From a virus: a stretch of DNA of 31,557 nucleotides. Positions 1 to 8,838 of this stretch are shown here, in pieces. The stretch is from the IMG/VR virus record IMGVR_UViG_3300007516_000082, positions 1 to 31,557 of that record; one strand, 5' to 3'. The notes beneath the pieces are model-generated. The model saw only the letters and a list, made by a program, of their open reading frames with translations. It did no database searches and was not told the origin of the DNA. Positions within the stretch are counted from its first letter, which is position 1; each line of letters begins with the position of its first letter. The translations under genes were made by a program, and so were the position numbers.

Positions 1-144
1 GGCCGCTGTGGCATAGATCGAGGAGAAGGCAATCATGTAGAGGATTTTCTGAGCACGGCCCGACAGACCAAGCAATGGTTCGTGGTGTGCACCGCGCATA
101 CGGTAGAGCAACCCGCCGATCATAGCGATGATGAGTTCAATCAT
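1..144 (-). CDS. partial membrane protein, lysis region (C-terminus missing)
   Basis: The reading frame starts at ATG 144 and is open for 48 codons to the window edge, so only the N-terminus is seen. It begins MIELIIAMIGGLLYRMRG, a hydrophobic stretch followed by basic residues, and a second hydrophobic segment starts near residue 36 (ILYMIAFSSIYAT). Its start codon overlaps the stop of the holin-like gene (ATGA, 141-144), so it is probably translationally coupled. The position after a holin-like gene suggests a lysis or membrane role, but I do not recognise a characterised family. A polytopic inner-membrane protein is the safest description. Confidence 0.6.
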   Translation of the reverse strand, partial: MIELIIAMIGGLLYRMRGAHHEPLLGLSGRAQKILYMIAFSSIYATAA

Positions 145-353
145 TTTTGCTTAACCCCGCGCCCGATCAAGGCGACGAGACTTGCCCCCGCCATGAGCGA
201 CACCAGCCCGCCAGGAATGGCATCCTTAAAATCATCCGGCATTGCCATCCACGCAACAGGCAAAGCGATTGCAACCGCGCTGGCCTGTACGGATATCCAA
301 CGCCAAGCGTCCTTAATGTCGTCAACGAGGTGGCACTTGATCCAGTCAATCAT
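141..353 (-). CDS. holin-like small membrane protein
   Basis: This 70-residue protein has an amphipathic, charged N-terminus (WIKCHLVDDIKDAWRW). Two hydrophobic segments follow, at about residues 20-37 and 46-64, and it ends with the basic tail GRGVKQK. The charged head, two membrane segments and basic tail match small phage holins, which form inner-membrane lesions and time the release of endolysin. A GH19 endolysin lies in the same operon about 1.7 kb upstream. The start is ATG 353, and a GGAG sits 12 bases before it, which is rather far. Holin function is inferred from topology and position; another small membrane protein is possible. Confidence 0.6.
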   Translation of the reverse strand: MIDWIKCHLVDDIKDAWRWISVQASAVAIALPVAWMAMPDDFKDAIPGGLVSLMAGASLVALIGRGVKQK

Positions 354-453
354 CTGATTTAAAACTCCGGTATAACAATTCGGCTCTATAGGCCCAGATT
401 AGGCAGCGGAAATACGTCTTTATGACCACGACTAGCGGGCCACCCAAAGCGGA

Positions 454-696
454 TCACTTAGCTGCGGTGAGTTTTGGCTTGGTGCCTTTGAGGAACGCTT
501 CAACGGCTGGGGCATCTTTTGACCACGTATCGCATAATGTCCCCTCGCCTAGCCTGAGAAGTTCGAGACAGTGAACCCGTCTGGCTTCGTCTTTCAGTGG
601 CCCGTCTGCCAGCATCAAATAGGATGGTAACGGCTCATATTCGAATACTTCCGTTAGGGCGCCGTCCTGTTCTTCAACGTCTGGTTCTTCACTCAT
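454..696 (-). CDS. hypothetical small acidic phage protein
   Basis: This 80-residue protein has an acidic N-terminal third (SEEPDVEEQDGALTEVFEYE) and a lysine-rich C-terminus (KGTKPKLTAAK). There is no signal peptide or membrane segment. The start overlaps the stop of the upstream gene by ATGA (693-696), which argues for a real, coupled gene. It lies between the metallophosphoesterase gene and the holin-like gene at the end of the late operon. I do not recognise the family and assign no function. Confidence 0.6.
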   Translation of the reverse strand: MSEEPDVEEQDGALTEVFEYEPLPSYLMLADGPLKDEARRVHCLELLRLGEGTLCDTWSKDAPAVEAFLKGTKPKLTAAK

Positions 697-920
697 CCGA
701 GTTCATCCTGTGGAGTTTCATCCAACTGACGCACACGTTCAGCCTCTAACTTCTCCATTCGGCGAGCAAATTTCCGCGTCTCAATGGCGACGTAATAGAG
801 GAAGTCCCTCACGGATTCGGCGTCAAAGAAACTCTTACGCTCGCGGGCAAGGTTCAAATGCGGCGCGACCGCTGCAAGAATTTCATCGGGGATATCATCA
901 ACCTGAGATAGCAAATCCAT
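693..920 (-). CDS. hypothetical small helical phage protein
   Basis: This 75-residue protein is predicted to be helical, with many charged residues (ARRMEKLEAERVRQLDE near the C-terminus suggests a short coiled coil). The start at ATG 920 has a GGAG nine bases upstream, within the last codons of the metallophosphoesterase gene. Its stop overlaps the next start by ATGA. It has no transmembrane segment or known motif. Its place in the late operon suggests a minor virion or lysis-associated role, which is only inference. Confidence 0.6.
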   Translation of the reverse strand: MDLLSQVDDIPDEILAAVAPHLNLARERKSFFDAESVRDFLYYVAIETRKFARRMEKLEAERVRQLDETPQDELG

Positions 921-926
921 TATGGT

Positions 927-2090
927 CTACTCCAACATTTCAGGGCAAACAGTGACACGGGCGACCTGCCCAAATTCCTTGTGATATGTGATAGCCGTAG
1001 CCTCACGTTCACTTAGCCACCCTCCCCGCGCTGCGTATGCGTCACGCGCTCCAAGAGTTGGATGCTGGATAACTTTCATGCCGGAATGTTCTTTTTCCTC
1101 GACATGGTGACGATGGCCGGTGTGGCAATATCGCTTGGTGGTAGCGCCCCACATTTCAGGATATTGCGCGGCAAATAAAAGCGGCAGACCGTCCATCTTT
1201 TTCAGGTGTGAATGATGGAAGGCCAGCATGATTTTACCGTGCTGATAAACGTAGTAAGGCAGTTCGGAATTGTTGACCGTAACTCGTGGCTCGTTCTCAT
1301 AGAGCGCGGCGAACATATGCCTCAGCCAGACCGATGAGGCCATGTCGTGGTTGCCCTCGGCCATGACGATGTAAACGGCTTCATGCTTGAGCAATGCAAG
1401 GTCCACAAGCCTACGAAGTATACGAATTGCAGCGGCAACGATTTTGGAAAAGCGCCCGTCCTGATCGAGCAAATGGCCCGATGTTGGCGTGATAGCTTGC
1501 AGCCCGTCAGAATGGAGAAAATCGCCTAGCTGATTAATCACGCAAACCTTGGCCGGTTGCGCTGATTGCACCATGCGCTCAAAGCAGCCTGTTAGAACAC
1601 GCTCGGCAATCTTCACGTCCCAATCCGCACCGCCTTCTTTGTGCCACGCCAAAGCGCCAACGTGGGTGTCTGTCATTGTGTAGAGATTGCAGAGGCTTTC
1701 AATGCAACCATCGGGAGCGTCCAGCGGTGCAACGCGCGGTATATCTTGCGCCATTGCCTCAATAGCGGCCTTGATGGCTTCGTCGTATTTCTCACGATCT
1801 AATGTAGTCTTGACCCATTGCGCCTTGGGCTGTCCATCTTCTCCGTAAAGCGTCGAAACGCCCTTCACGATAAACGGGTTTGGCGCGGTATGCGTCATTG
1901 CGTGGTCTGGCGAATATCCAGCGATAGCGGCCTTCTTCTTTACCGCTTGAATGGCTATGTTGATTACAGTCCTTGTCACCCCTAAATGGGTGCCTGCCGC
2001 CGCGCCGCTGCCATATTCGTTTATGGCGTCAATATATTCCGCCTGCCGAGGCGTCGCCCATTGTTTCAACTCAACGTCGATATGGGTCAA
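927..2090 (-). CDS. calcineurin-like metallophosphoesterase with N-terminal HTH
   Basis: This 387-residue protein carries the ordered metal-binding motifs of calcineurin-like phosphoesterases: DTH (141-143), GDF (189-191), GNHD (246-249), HHSH (292-295) and GHRHH (325-329). This family hydrolyses phosphomono- or diesters with two bound metal ions, and some members act on nucleic acids. Residues about 10-52 (ATPRQAEYI, then GVTRTVINIAIQ) resemble a helix-turn-helix, which suggests DNA contact. The start is TTG 2090, supported by AAGGG seven bases upstream. It lies between the endolysin and two small genes in the late operon. The substrate cannot be deduced; processing of DNA late in infection is one possibility. 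Confidence 0.85.
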   Translation of the reverse strand: MTHIDVELKQWATPRQAEYIDAINEYGSGAAAGTHLGVTRTVINIAIQAVKKKAAIAGYSPDHAMTHTAPNPFIVKGVSTLYGEDGQPKAQWVKTTLDREKYDEAIKAAIEAMAQDIPRVAPLDAPDGCIESLCNLYTMTDTHVGALAWHKEGGADWDVKIAERVLTGCFERMVQSAQPAKVCVINQLGDFLHSDGLQAITPTSGHLLDQDGRFSKIVAAAIRILRRLVDLALLKHEAVYIVMAEGNHDMASSVWLRHMFAALYENEPRVTVNNSELPYYVYQHGKIMLAFHHSHLKKMDGLPLLFAAQYPEMWGATTKRYCHTGHRHHVEEKEHSGMKVIQHPTLGARDAYAARGGWLSEREATAITYHKEFGQVARVTVCPEMLE

Positions 2091-2093
2091 TGG

Positions 2094-2705
2094 CTATCCC
2101 TTCAATGCGTCGGTTGCCTTGCGCCATAAAGAAACGCGATCATCAAGCCCGTTCAGCCCGCCGTTAATCCGTCGCGTTATTTGCTTGAAGTTGTCGGCAT
2201 CGGCCAGTTCATTGCAGCCGTTTGTTTTCCAGTACCAGCCAGCGGCCATTGCCGCGTCGTGAGGCTGTTCGAGTAATTCAGGGTTGCTGATTAGATCTAT
2301 TCCCAAACCTTCACCAGCGGCCCTGTAGTTGGCCTTGCCGGTAAGCTGAATTAAGCCACGGCCAATATATCGAAACCCATCGCCGGAAGTCTCCGAGCCG
2401 TTGCCCATACGGTCGGCATAGACCTTGTTTGCAATGCGCTCTGGCTGGCGGGCAAATACTCTGGCCTCAGCATCATTGAACCGTCCCGGCCACACTCTCC
2501 GAAGGGCATCATCTGAGTAATTCAGGTTTTCAATGAGGTGTCTGAATAGCCCGCTTTCATGTGCAACTTGAGCGAGAAAAGCGGCTTGGCGTTTAGGTGT
2601 GTTGATGTTGAATTGCGAACATGCATTGGCAACCGGGCTATCAAATATCGCAATTCGGTCAGCACTTACGCCCATTGCGGAAAGGACAGGGTTGTAATCG
2701 GTCAT
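2094..2705 (-). CDS. endolysin, GH19 (chitinase-type) family
   Basis: This 203-residue protein (counted from ATG 2705) matches phage GH19 lysozymes. It has AHES with the probable catalytic Glu50, the segment GNGSETSGDG with the probable second Glu105, and the family signature GRGLIQLTGKANY just after it. These enzymes cleave the peptidoglycan sugar backbone at lysis. There is no signal peptide, so release should depend on a holin, and a candidate lies downstream. The start chosen is ATG 2705 because it overlaps the upstream stop by ATGA; a TTG at 2723 is also in frame but less convincing. The next gene follows after three bases. Confidence 0.9.
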   Translation of the reverse strand: MTDYNPVLSAMGVSADRIAIFDSPVANACSQFNINTPKRQAAFLAQVAHESGLFRHLIENLNYSDDALRRVWPGRFNDAEARVFARQPERIANKVYADRMGNGSETSGDGFRYIGRGLIQLTGKANYRAAGEGLGIDLISNPELLEQPHDAAMAAGWYWKTNGCNELADADNFKQITRRINGGLNGLDDRVSLWRKATDALKG

Positions 2706-3064
2706 GCCGGGACAACAGGCCAATTTATAGACGATGGAAAACCAGACTGTTTCGGCACGCCACGCAATGCCTGAGTGTATGTCAGTATTTTTGTGAACAT
2801 AGCCGCGCTGTCATTGGTTGATGTGCCTGCCGCCACCTGTGAATTATACCTGTCAATGCGCCGTTGCACCGCGTTGATTAAATCGTCTCGCTTGTATCGC
2901 GCTGTGGTTGCAAGTTCCGCGGTAGTCGGCGGTAGTGGCCATGTGTCTGTTATTTCCTTCCACCCAACCTTTATGGCGGCGTCGATAAGGTCTTGCTGTT
3001 TAGGCTCATCGTAACCGTAAGGAGCGCTTGTATCCGATGGATTAATAAATATACGTGCTGTCAT
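2702..3064 (-). CDS. tail fibre assembly chaperone-like protein
   Basis: This 120-residue protein lies directly after the tail fibre gene (12-base gap). Its pattern is that of phage tail-fibre assembly proteins: a Pro- and Tyr-containing N-terminus, a helical middle (RYKRDDLINAVQRRIDRY), and an end rich in Trp and Pro (INWPVVPA). Such proteins help fibre trimers fold or mature. The start ATG 3064 has GGA about 8 bases upstream. Similarity is by pattern and position only; there is no diagnostic catalytic motif. Confidence 0.6.
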   Translation of the reverse strand: MTARIFINPSDTSAPYGYDEPKQQDLIDAAIKVGWKEITDTWPLPPTTAELATTARYKRDDLINAVQRRIDRYNSQVAAGTSTNDSAAMFTKILTYTQALRGVPKQSGFPSSINWPVVPA

Positions 3065-3075
3065 TTTCTAATTCC

Positions 3076-4380
3076 TTAATACCATTCAACCCAAATTGAA
3101 ACGGTCGGTGACGGCCCGGTGTCGTTGACTTGATAAACCTTGCCTGCGGGCACCATGAAAAAAATGCTCGCGTTCGCGCCACTCGAGCCATAAGAGCTGC
3201 CCTTAATACTCACCCCGTCGACTATCGCTGTTGCTGTGTTCGCGCCACTCGCGCTAGGCGTGACAGAGACAAAAATGGGATACCCATATGAGTTGGTGTA
3301 GTTCGTCGCCAGAGCGCGGGAAGCTGCCACATCATGCGTTGATATATTCATCACGGCTGAAAGTGCCGCAGGAGTAATAGTTCTTGATGCGTCGGTCCCC
3401 GCTTGAGCCTCAGCATTGGTGGCAAGTTCAGCAACGCCAGAGACTGAAGCGGAAGCATGTCGATTTGCAGTGGATAAATAATAATCAGTCCCATTCGTCG
3501 TTATGCTTCCAAATTCACCAGCAACCATTGTGTAAGAAGCCGCAGCAGCAGCTCCATTGACGTAAAGATTAGTCGATGGCGATGCGATAACCGTTCCGCC
3601 AGAAACATCTTCAACCTCGGTATTCCAACCGTTGCCAGCAGTTGCAGCGGCGAGTAGCATCCATGTCTTTGAGGCAGCACTTGAACGGTGACGTTTAACG
3701 CGGTCAGTTGCCACGAAAGAGAAGTCCACGGCATGGGGAACAACGGCAATCATCGTTGTCAAATTTCCAGAACCATCATCAACAATGTCAGCGTTTAAGT
3801 TGGACGCATAAAGGGGCGGGGCGGTCGTTGATATGATATTGTAAACATCGTTTGTTATGTCATATACCATTTCGATAATGGCATCTGCCGCCACATCAGA
3901 AGCCCGTAAGACTGCGCCATTAGGCCACTTCAGGGATTTAACCCCCAGCCCATCCACATTGACCGTCATGGCCCCTGTATTGCTAGATAATGCTCGCCAC
4001 CAGAACCGTGTGCCGTCCCTCAAGGCATTAATCAATGGATCAGTTGTTAAAAGAACAGCATCAGCCGTACCCCCAACGGTTCCAGCCCAAAGGATCTGCT
4101 CACCCGTAGCGATAGGAGAATAGTTATCAATCGTCTTTATTGTGCTATCATTCGCATCCTTGACAACGACCTTGTATTGCTGTGCCTTGAGATAGATAGG
4201 CCCAAGCGCACCCGCAGCATCGGCGATTACCGGGTTTGTATTAGCCGTCTGAAGGTCAGCGTCTGAATATGTATCGAGCGGCGTTGTGGTTCCGGACTGA
4301 TAGAAATACGCTTTAGCCCCCGGAGACAGAACGCCAGAAGTATCGAATATTGTTGCGTAGGGGAATGTGAGCAATGTCAT
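3076..4380 (-). CDS. tail fibre / tailspike protein
   Basis: This 434-residue protein begins with a domain seen at the N-terminus of many podovirus tail proteins (LTFPYATIFDTSG, GAKAYFYQSGTTTPLDTYSD, then QYKVVVKDA), thought to attach the fibre to the tail. A Ser/Thr/Ala/Gly-rich beta region follows. Near residues 310-340 there is a collar-type repeat (GVAELATNAEAQAGTDASRT), common in phage fibres. The C-terminus (about 350-434) should bear the receptor-binding part. Its neighbours are an ejection protein upstream and a likely assembly chaperone downstream. A terminator hairpin lies just before its start, so it may have its own promoter or depend on read-through. Confidence 0.85.
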   Translation of the reverse strand: MTLLTFPYATIFDTSGVLSPGAKAYFYQSGTTTPLDTYSDADLQTANTNPVIADAAGALGPIYLKAQQYKVVVKDANDSTIKTIDNYSPIATGEQILWAGTVGGTADAVLLTTDPLINALRDGTRFWWRALSSNTGAMTVNVDGLGVKSLKWPNGAVLRASDVAADAIIEMVYDITNDVYNIISTTAPPLYASNLNADIVDDGSGNLTTMIAVVPHAVDFSFVATDRVKRHRSSAASKTWMLLAAATAGNGWNTEVEDVSGGTVIASPSTNLYVNGAAAAASYTMVAGEFGSITTNGTDYYLSTANRHASASVSGVAELATNAEAQAGTDASRTITPAALSAVMNISTHDVAASRALATNYTNSYGYPIFVSVTPSASGANTATAIVDGVSIKGSSYGSSGANASIFFMVPAGKVYQVNDTGPSPTVSIWVEWY

Positions 4381-4396
4381 ATTGGAATCCCAATAG

Positions 4397-4419
4397 AAAA
4401 AGCCCCGCGTGAGCGAGGC
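4397..4419 (-). terminator. intrinsic terminator before the tail fibre gene
   Basis: Read on the minus strand, a 7-bp stem GCCTCGC/GCGGGGC (one U-G pair) with loop TCAC is followed by five T residues. It lies between the stop of the 713-residue ejection gene (4588) and the start of the tail fibre gene (4380). It would end most transcripts coming from the virion block, unless read-through or antitermination occurs. Confidence 0.75.
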
Positions 4420-4431
4420 GATGGAGAGAAG

Positions 4432-4677
4432 ATGAAGTATATTTGGAGCGCGATATTCTTAATGCTTTCGATTTCGTTCATGCGAGAACTCTCACAACCG
4501 TCAAACGGTATGGGGTTTGGGGCCGAGAACGAAAGCCTGCTTTACAGAATGTCCCTTGATGTTGTGCTGTATGGAATAATGGGCACGTTAATTGGGTTGG
4601 GCTTCTGGGGGGTTGAGACTTGGCGGAGGCGGCGCGATGGCGCGACCGGCAAGCGCCGAAACCCCTCTAGTTCCTAA
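4432..4677 (+). CDS. possible antisense-strand small membrane protein
   Basis: This plus-strand frame of 81 residues has two hydrophobic segments (residues about 3-18 and 42-62) and a basic tail (WRRRRDGATGKRR). GGAGAG sits three bases before ATG 4432, a possible though close ribosome site. It fills the 207-base gap between two minus-strand genes and overlaps the last 90 bases of the ejection gene in antisense. Small convergent membrane genes of this kind occur in phages as accessory genes. No plus-strand promoter was found, so it could be a chance frame. Confidence 0.35.
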   Translation: MKYIWSAIFLMLSISFMRELSQPSNGMGFGAENESLLYRMSLDVVLYGIMGTLIGLGFWGVETWRRRRDGATGKRRNPSSS

Positions 4678-6729
4678 CTGTCCAGAAGCGGCAAGAGCCC
4701 TCCATTGTTTGGGGGAAAGCTTGCGGAGCTCCTTGATCGCCTTAATGCCGTTCCTGTCCCCCGACGTCACAATGTCAACCATTTTTTTCGCCTGGCTCGC
4801 CATGTTTCGTTCGCCAGATGACTTGGCGACATCCTTTGGAATATCCCAAAAATTCAGCAGCGCCTTTTGAGCTTTGGCCCATAAGGGCGTTGCTCTATCT
4901 AGGGCTATCCTGTCGGCGGCTTGGTTGGCGGCTGTATCTGACCCCATACGTAGGTTAGCATTGGCGATACGCTTCAAAACAAATCGCAAATCTTCAAGGT
5001 TTTGCTTTTCAGCCCCCGATAATGCTGCGCTCGCAGATCTGCGCAACCCGGGGTCCTCTAGCGCTTTTAATATCTTGCCAGCGCTATTGGCTATGTCACC
5101 AGATTCCGTTATTTTCAATTTTCCGCCAATCTCATCTTGTAACCACAAGCGCTTTAAGCCTTGCCATGCCTGCGGATCTTTTGTTGCCAGTTTCTCACCA
5201 AGTTTTTTTATCATTTCAGGCGATCGTGTTGATGGGTTAAACGCCTCACGAACGGTCGAAAGAATGCTTGTGTCCTTCAAATTTGCGATGCGCTCAAGAG
5301 ACGACGAAAATGCGTCCGTCACATCGCTGGACAAGTCGGAAAATGAGCCCCTTGCTTTCCCATATAGTGAAACGCCATCAGGCGTCATAGATGCATCATC
5401 CATCTGACGCGTTAAATCTTTCATTATGCCCTTTAGTTTTCCGGCAATCGTATTGTTAATTGACGTACCGTCCACAGATCGCGTTTCAATCATATTGCCC
5501 AATTCAATGCGAGCATTATGTAATTTCACTGGATCTGTAACAGGCCTCCCCTTAGCATTGGTTAGAAAATTACGAACCTTTGAAAGAGACGACGACGTTA
5601 GCCCACCTCTAGCGGAATCCTTAATCTCACCTTTGATCGCGTCAAGAACAGGCGTTGTGTCAACGGGCGCTCGCTGTTGTTTCCATGCATCATAAAGCGG
5701 CTTGGCGACGCCTTTGCGGGCCTTCACCACATCATCAAGAGCGCTTTGGGCTGCCCTCCTGACGCTGCTCCCAACTTCAGACGCGTCTTTCGACGGCGCA
5801 ATATTGTTAAGTTCCTTGTACCAAGCGTTTTGAACGTCGTCCGATTGCTTGGCAATGAAGTCGCTCATCTGGTCTACTGTCTCTGGAACGCGCGTGGCAA
5901 TGCGTTTTTCTTCAGCCTGCAGCGTTTTCAATCCAGTGGCTTGCCCTGGCGTTAAATCAATGCCGCGTTTTCCAGCCTCATTGTAAGCCTTGTCCATATA
6001 ATCTTTGGATAGGCGGTCGATGTCGCGGACTTGGTTTTTCTCGATTACTTTTCCAAAGCCAACGCCAATTCCTTGGCCAATCCCTGATAATGCGCCTTCT
6101 TTCGCTATTTCCATTTTATTCAGATCGCCAGTGGATGCGTCACCCATCATGTAATCGCCTAGCTTTTGGCGTAATGCTTCCCCCGCTGCGCCAGCGCTTG
6201 CCGTTGCGGACATGGACCCGGCCAATCCAATCCCGGTTCCAGCCATCGGGGCTGTCGCAATCCCAGCGACCGTTGCGGCTGTCATGGGGATCATTTTCCC
6301 GACCGTATTGCCTAAACGGCTAATTGTTTCACGAACACCGCTTGATGGTTGCGCGTCATAATAGTTCCCATCGTCGGCTTGATAAACAACGCGGTTCTTG
6401 TCCGTCTTCGTAAATCTCTTAACGGCATCATCGATAGGCTCATCGGGGAAAAGCTTTTGCGCGTAATACCGCAACCCCTCATCATCATCAGATCGGAAGC
6501 CAGCCACAAAGGTGCCGCCGATGCCAACATCTCTACCGGCTTTAGCTTGGCTGTCTGGGATACCGTTTAAATGCGTTCCATCAGCCGTTAGGTCTTTCTT
6601 ATACCAGTCACCATTCTGGCCTTCATCTGGGGCGTTGTAGACGGGGGGCATAGGCTCACCCGCTGGCTGTGTAGCGGTGTTTAGCGACGCACCTGGAGCT
6701 GTTAAATCGTTCTTCCACCAGTCTGCCAT
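4588..6729 (-). CDS. large internal virion / DNA ejection protein
   Basis: This 713-residue protein has a disordered N-terminus with a short duplicated motif (WWKNDLTA near residue 4 and WYKKDLTA near 42). A Gly/Ala-rich, potentially membrane-inserting stretch (about 150-190, AATVAGIATAPMAGTGIGLAG) follows, then a long helical, charged body to the C-terminus. This is the layout of podovirus ejection proteins such as P22 gp16, which enter the host with the DNA and help form a conduit. It is the last of three such genes, between p32-like proteins and the tail fibre. Its start overlaps the upstream stop (TAATG). I do not see a lytic transglycosylase motif. The functional class is inferred from position and composition. 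Confidence 0.75.
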   Translation of the reverse strand: MADWWKNDLTAPGASLNTATQPAGEPMPPVYNAPDEGQNGDWYKKDLTADGTHLNGIPDSQAKAGRDVGIGGTFVAGFRSDDDEGLRYYAQKLFPDEPIDDAVKRFTKTDKNRVVYQADDGNYYDAQPSSGVRETISRLGNTVGKMIPMTAATVAGIATAPMAGTGIGLAGSMSATASAGAAGEALRQKLGDYMMGDASTGDLNKMEIAKEGALSGIGQGIGVGFGKVIEKNQVRDIDRLSKDYMDKAYNEAGKRGIDLTPGQATGLKTLQAEEKRIATRVPETVDQMSDFIAKQSDDVQNAWYKELNNIAPSKDASEVGSSVRRAAQSALDDVVKARKGVAKPLYDAWKQQRAPVDTTPVLDAIKGEIKDSARGGLTSSSLSKVRNFLTNAKGRPVTDPVKLHNARIELGNMIETRSVDGTSINNTIAGKLKGIMKDLTRQMDDASMTPDGVSLYGKARGSFSDLSSDVTDAFSSSLERIANLKDTSILSTVREAFNPSTRSPEMIKKLGEKLATKDPQAWQGLKRLWLQDEIGGKLKITESGDIANSAGKILKALEDPGLRRSASAALSGAEKQNLEDLRFVLKRIANANLRMGSDTAANQAADRIALDRATPLWAKAQKALLNFWDIPKDVAKSSGERNMASQAKKMVDIVTSGDRNGIKAIKELRKLSPKQWRALAASGQLGTRGVSALAGRAIAPPPPSLNPPEAQPN

Positions 6730-7904
6730 TATTTCATACCCTTGACGCGGAATTGTCCCTCTGGATCGAGATAGACTGTTCCTTTGGATACTGCCTTATA
6801 GTCATCATCAGATTGCGGGCGCGGGAACAAATCCCCAAGTTTCTCTTTTGCATAATCTTGAAACCCAACATCAGAGCCACCATTCTGCATGGCGTACTCT
6901 TTCAATAGATCGGATTCCTTTTGTAGATAATCTTGCTGTTGAATATAGCCCTTGGCGATAAGAATATTGCCTTCGCGCGTATTCTGAAAATTTGGCGCGG
7001 CTTGCGTAAACAGCCTTGCTTCAAAGTCAGACGTTGAACCAGAGCCTGCGACGCGCATACGCGGGATGATGTACGACATCGCCGATTTAACCAATTCTTC
7101 TTGCGGAAGTTTTGGGTCAACCTTAACGCCTGCTTCATTTAAAATCTGACGCAATGGCCGCGTCAAATCTTTAATTCGGCCAGTTTCCAACCCGCCCTCA
7201 AGTCCGCCGATAACCTGTTCAAGTTGCGGACGGATTGCTTGGCCGGACTGAATCTGAGAGTTTGCTGCCTTGATGCGGTCCTTAGTAATATCCCACAGAG
7301 GCGACAATGCTTGGCCTCGCGCATCGACATTAACTCTCGTCGCCCCCGCCGCTTTCTGATTTTGCTGGTATCGCGCAAAGCCGGGATTTTCCTGCCCATA
7401 TTTATACTCCTGAACAGACGTTGGGGGCTTGTTGACCTGCATCTGATCTTTTACAGACATGGCCTGTTGCTGGATCATGCCGAGATAATTGCGGATGATG
7501 GTTGGGTCGGACGTGCGCGGAGCCGCCGAAATATCAAGGCCCTGCTTCTTGGCTGTGTCGAGTCCCCACGCATAGGCTTGTTGAATTTCATTGTCTGGCG
7601 CTTTAAGAATTGCACCTGCTATGCTGCCAAGATTACCGGCAACCATATTGGCGTGGTCAAGCTTTGCTTTATCAGCGCTCTGCATGAACTGCTGAATCTT
7701 CATACCGGATTCTGGATCAGCCGTCATGACACTCTTTAGCGCATTGGGGTCTCCCTGAAGAGCTGCGGGGGCATTGGCCTGAAGAACTGCATCACGCTGT
7801 TGCTGCGCTTTCAGGGACTGAAGCTGTGCAATGCCGCCCGCATTTTGAATGCTATCACCAATAGATGCAGCAAGATCAAATCCATAGGGTGTTGCTTGAG
7901 CCAT
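6729..7904 (-). CDS. ejection / internal virion protein
   Basis: This 391-residue protein is Gln- and Ala-rich, with a helical N-terminal part (residues 15-50) and a C-terminal region typical of phage DNA-transfer proteins (IPRMRVAGSGSTSDFEARLFTQAAPN, about residues 280-305). It lies between the p32-like protein and the 713-residue ejection protein, so it probably belongs to the set of proteins injected with the DNA. There is no signal peptide. The start ATG 7904 follows GGGGAAAT. The next gene overlaps by TAATG. Confidence 0.75.
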   Translation of the reverse strand: MAQATPYGFDLAASIGDSIQNAGGIAQLQSLKAQQQRDAVLQANAPAALQGDPNALKSVMTADPESGMKIQQFMQSADKAKLDHANMVAGNLGSIAGAILKAPDNEIQQAYAWGLDTAKKQGLDISAAPRTSDPTIIRNYLGMIQQQAMSVKDQMQVNKPPTSVQEYKYGQENPGFARYQQNQKAAGATRVNVDARGQALSPLWDITKDRIKAANSQIQSGQAIRPQLEQVIGGLEGGLETGRIKDLTRPLRQILNEAGVKVDPKLPQEELVKSAMSYIIPRMRVAGSGSTSDFEARLFTQAAPNFQNTREGNILIAKGYIQQQDYLQKESDLLKEYAMQNGGSDVGFQDYAKEKLGDLFPRPQSDDDYKAVSKGTVYLDPEGQFRVKGMK

Positions 7905-7907
7905 TTG

Positions 7908-8837
7908 TTATTTCCCCATCAGATTTGACATTGTATAATAGCTTGCGATGTTGCCGAGGCCCTGATTGATGGCCTGTGACTGGCGGAGATACCCAGAAGC
8001 GGTTGCATTACCCGCCGCCATGTATGCATTGCCAAGATTAGCCGCACCCGCACCGACATTGCCGGAATAGTTACTCCCCGCCGCCGCCGTGCTATTGGCT
8101 GCATTCTGACCAAGGCCGGACATAGACATAAGCGTGTTCTGGTAATTGCCAAACTCGTTTGATGCCATGCTTTGCGAATAATCATTTGCCGCTTTGAGCG
8201 TATTCCCAGATGCAAAGCTACCGCTGGCCGCTGAATACCGGTCCAGAGATTTCAGACCTTCATTCAACGTGAAATTGTAATTCGGGGACGTGAAGAACTT
8301 GTCCATCGCGGCTTGCTGGCGACCGGCTGTCGAAAGCCCCGCGTTCGGGTCGCCCTGCCCTGCTCCGCGTGCCGCCGCAAGTTGTGAAGTCAAATCTTGC
8401 TGCTGCTGAGTAAGGCCAGATACATCTGTTGCGGCTTGGTAGTTGCCGCCGCCATTCATCCACCGACGCCCATTGCCGCCCGGACTTCCGCTACCCGATG
8501 TTGCACTTGAGAGTTGGCCGTTAACACCAGCAAGTCGCGCCTCAAGATTGGAGATGTTTGTGCTGTTATCGTTTGTCTGCGAGCCTGTCACGGCATAAGG
8601 GGAGGACAACCCGTATAGATCAGAAAGCTGCCCCAGTGCGGATTGTCCAACCGTTCGCCACGGCGCAAAATCCTCACGCTGCTGTTCGTAAATCTGCTTC
8701 TGAATGTCGGCTGCGTATTTATTGGCATCCGCTGCCTGCCCAGCCCCCGAGGACTGAGCCTTGGCGGCCTTTGAGGCCGCACTGGATGAAACAACACCAC
8801 CCACCACCGCGCTGCCAATTACTGCTGCTGCAACCAT
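7908..8837 (-). CDS. DNA transfer protein, p32-like
   Basis: This 309-residue protein starts with a hydrophobic, small-residue helix (VAAAVIGSAVVGGVVSSSAASKAAKAQ). The family block YEQQREDFAPWRTVGQSALGQL follows, which marks the phage DNA transfer protein p32 group. The middle is Gly/Ser/Asn-rich and low in complexity. The C-terminal helix reads QSQAINQGLGNIASYY. Such proteins sit inside the virion and reach the host envelope during ejection. ATG 8837 is preferred to an in-frame GTG at 8846 because AGGTG lies six bases before it and it follows the upstream stop by one base. Confidence 0.8.
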   Translation of the reverse strand: MVAAAVIGSAVVGGVVSSSAASKAAKAQSSGAGQAADANKYAADIQKQIYEQQREDFAPWRTVGQSALGQLSDLYGLSSPYAVTGSQTNDNSTNISNLEARLAGVNGQLSSATSGSGSPGGNGRRWMNGGGNYQAATDVSGLTQQQQDLTSQLAAARGAGQGDPNAGLSTAGRQQAAMDKFFTSPNYNFTLNEGLKSLDRYSAASGSFASGNTLKAANDYSQSMASNEFGNYQNTLMSMSGLGQNAANSTAAAGSNYSGNVGAGAANLGNAYMAAGNATASGYLRQSQAINQGLGNIASYYTMSNLMGK

Positions 8838-8838
8838 G

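Noticed and set aside
4874-5407. Plus-strand frame of 177 residues.
   Set aside because: It lies wholly opposite the ejection protein gene, has Ser/Leu/Phe-rich shadow composition and no ribosome site.
7224-7739. Plus-strand frame of 171 residues.
   Set aside because: It is antisense to the 391-residue ejection gene, with no family pattern or promoter.
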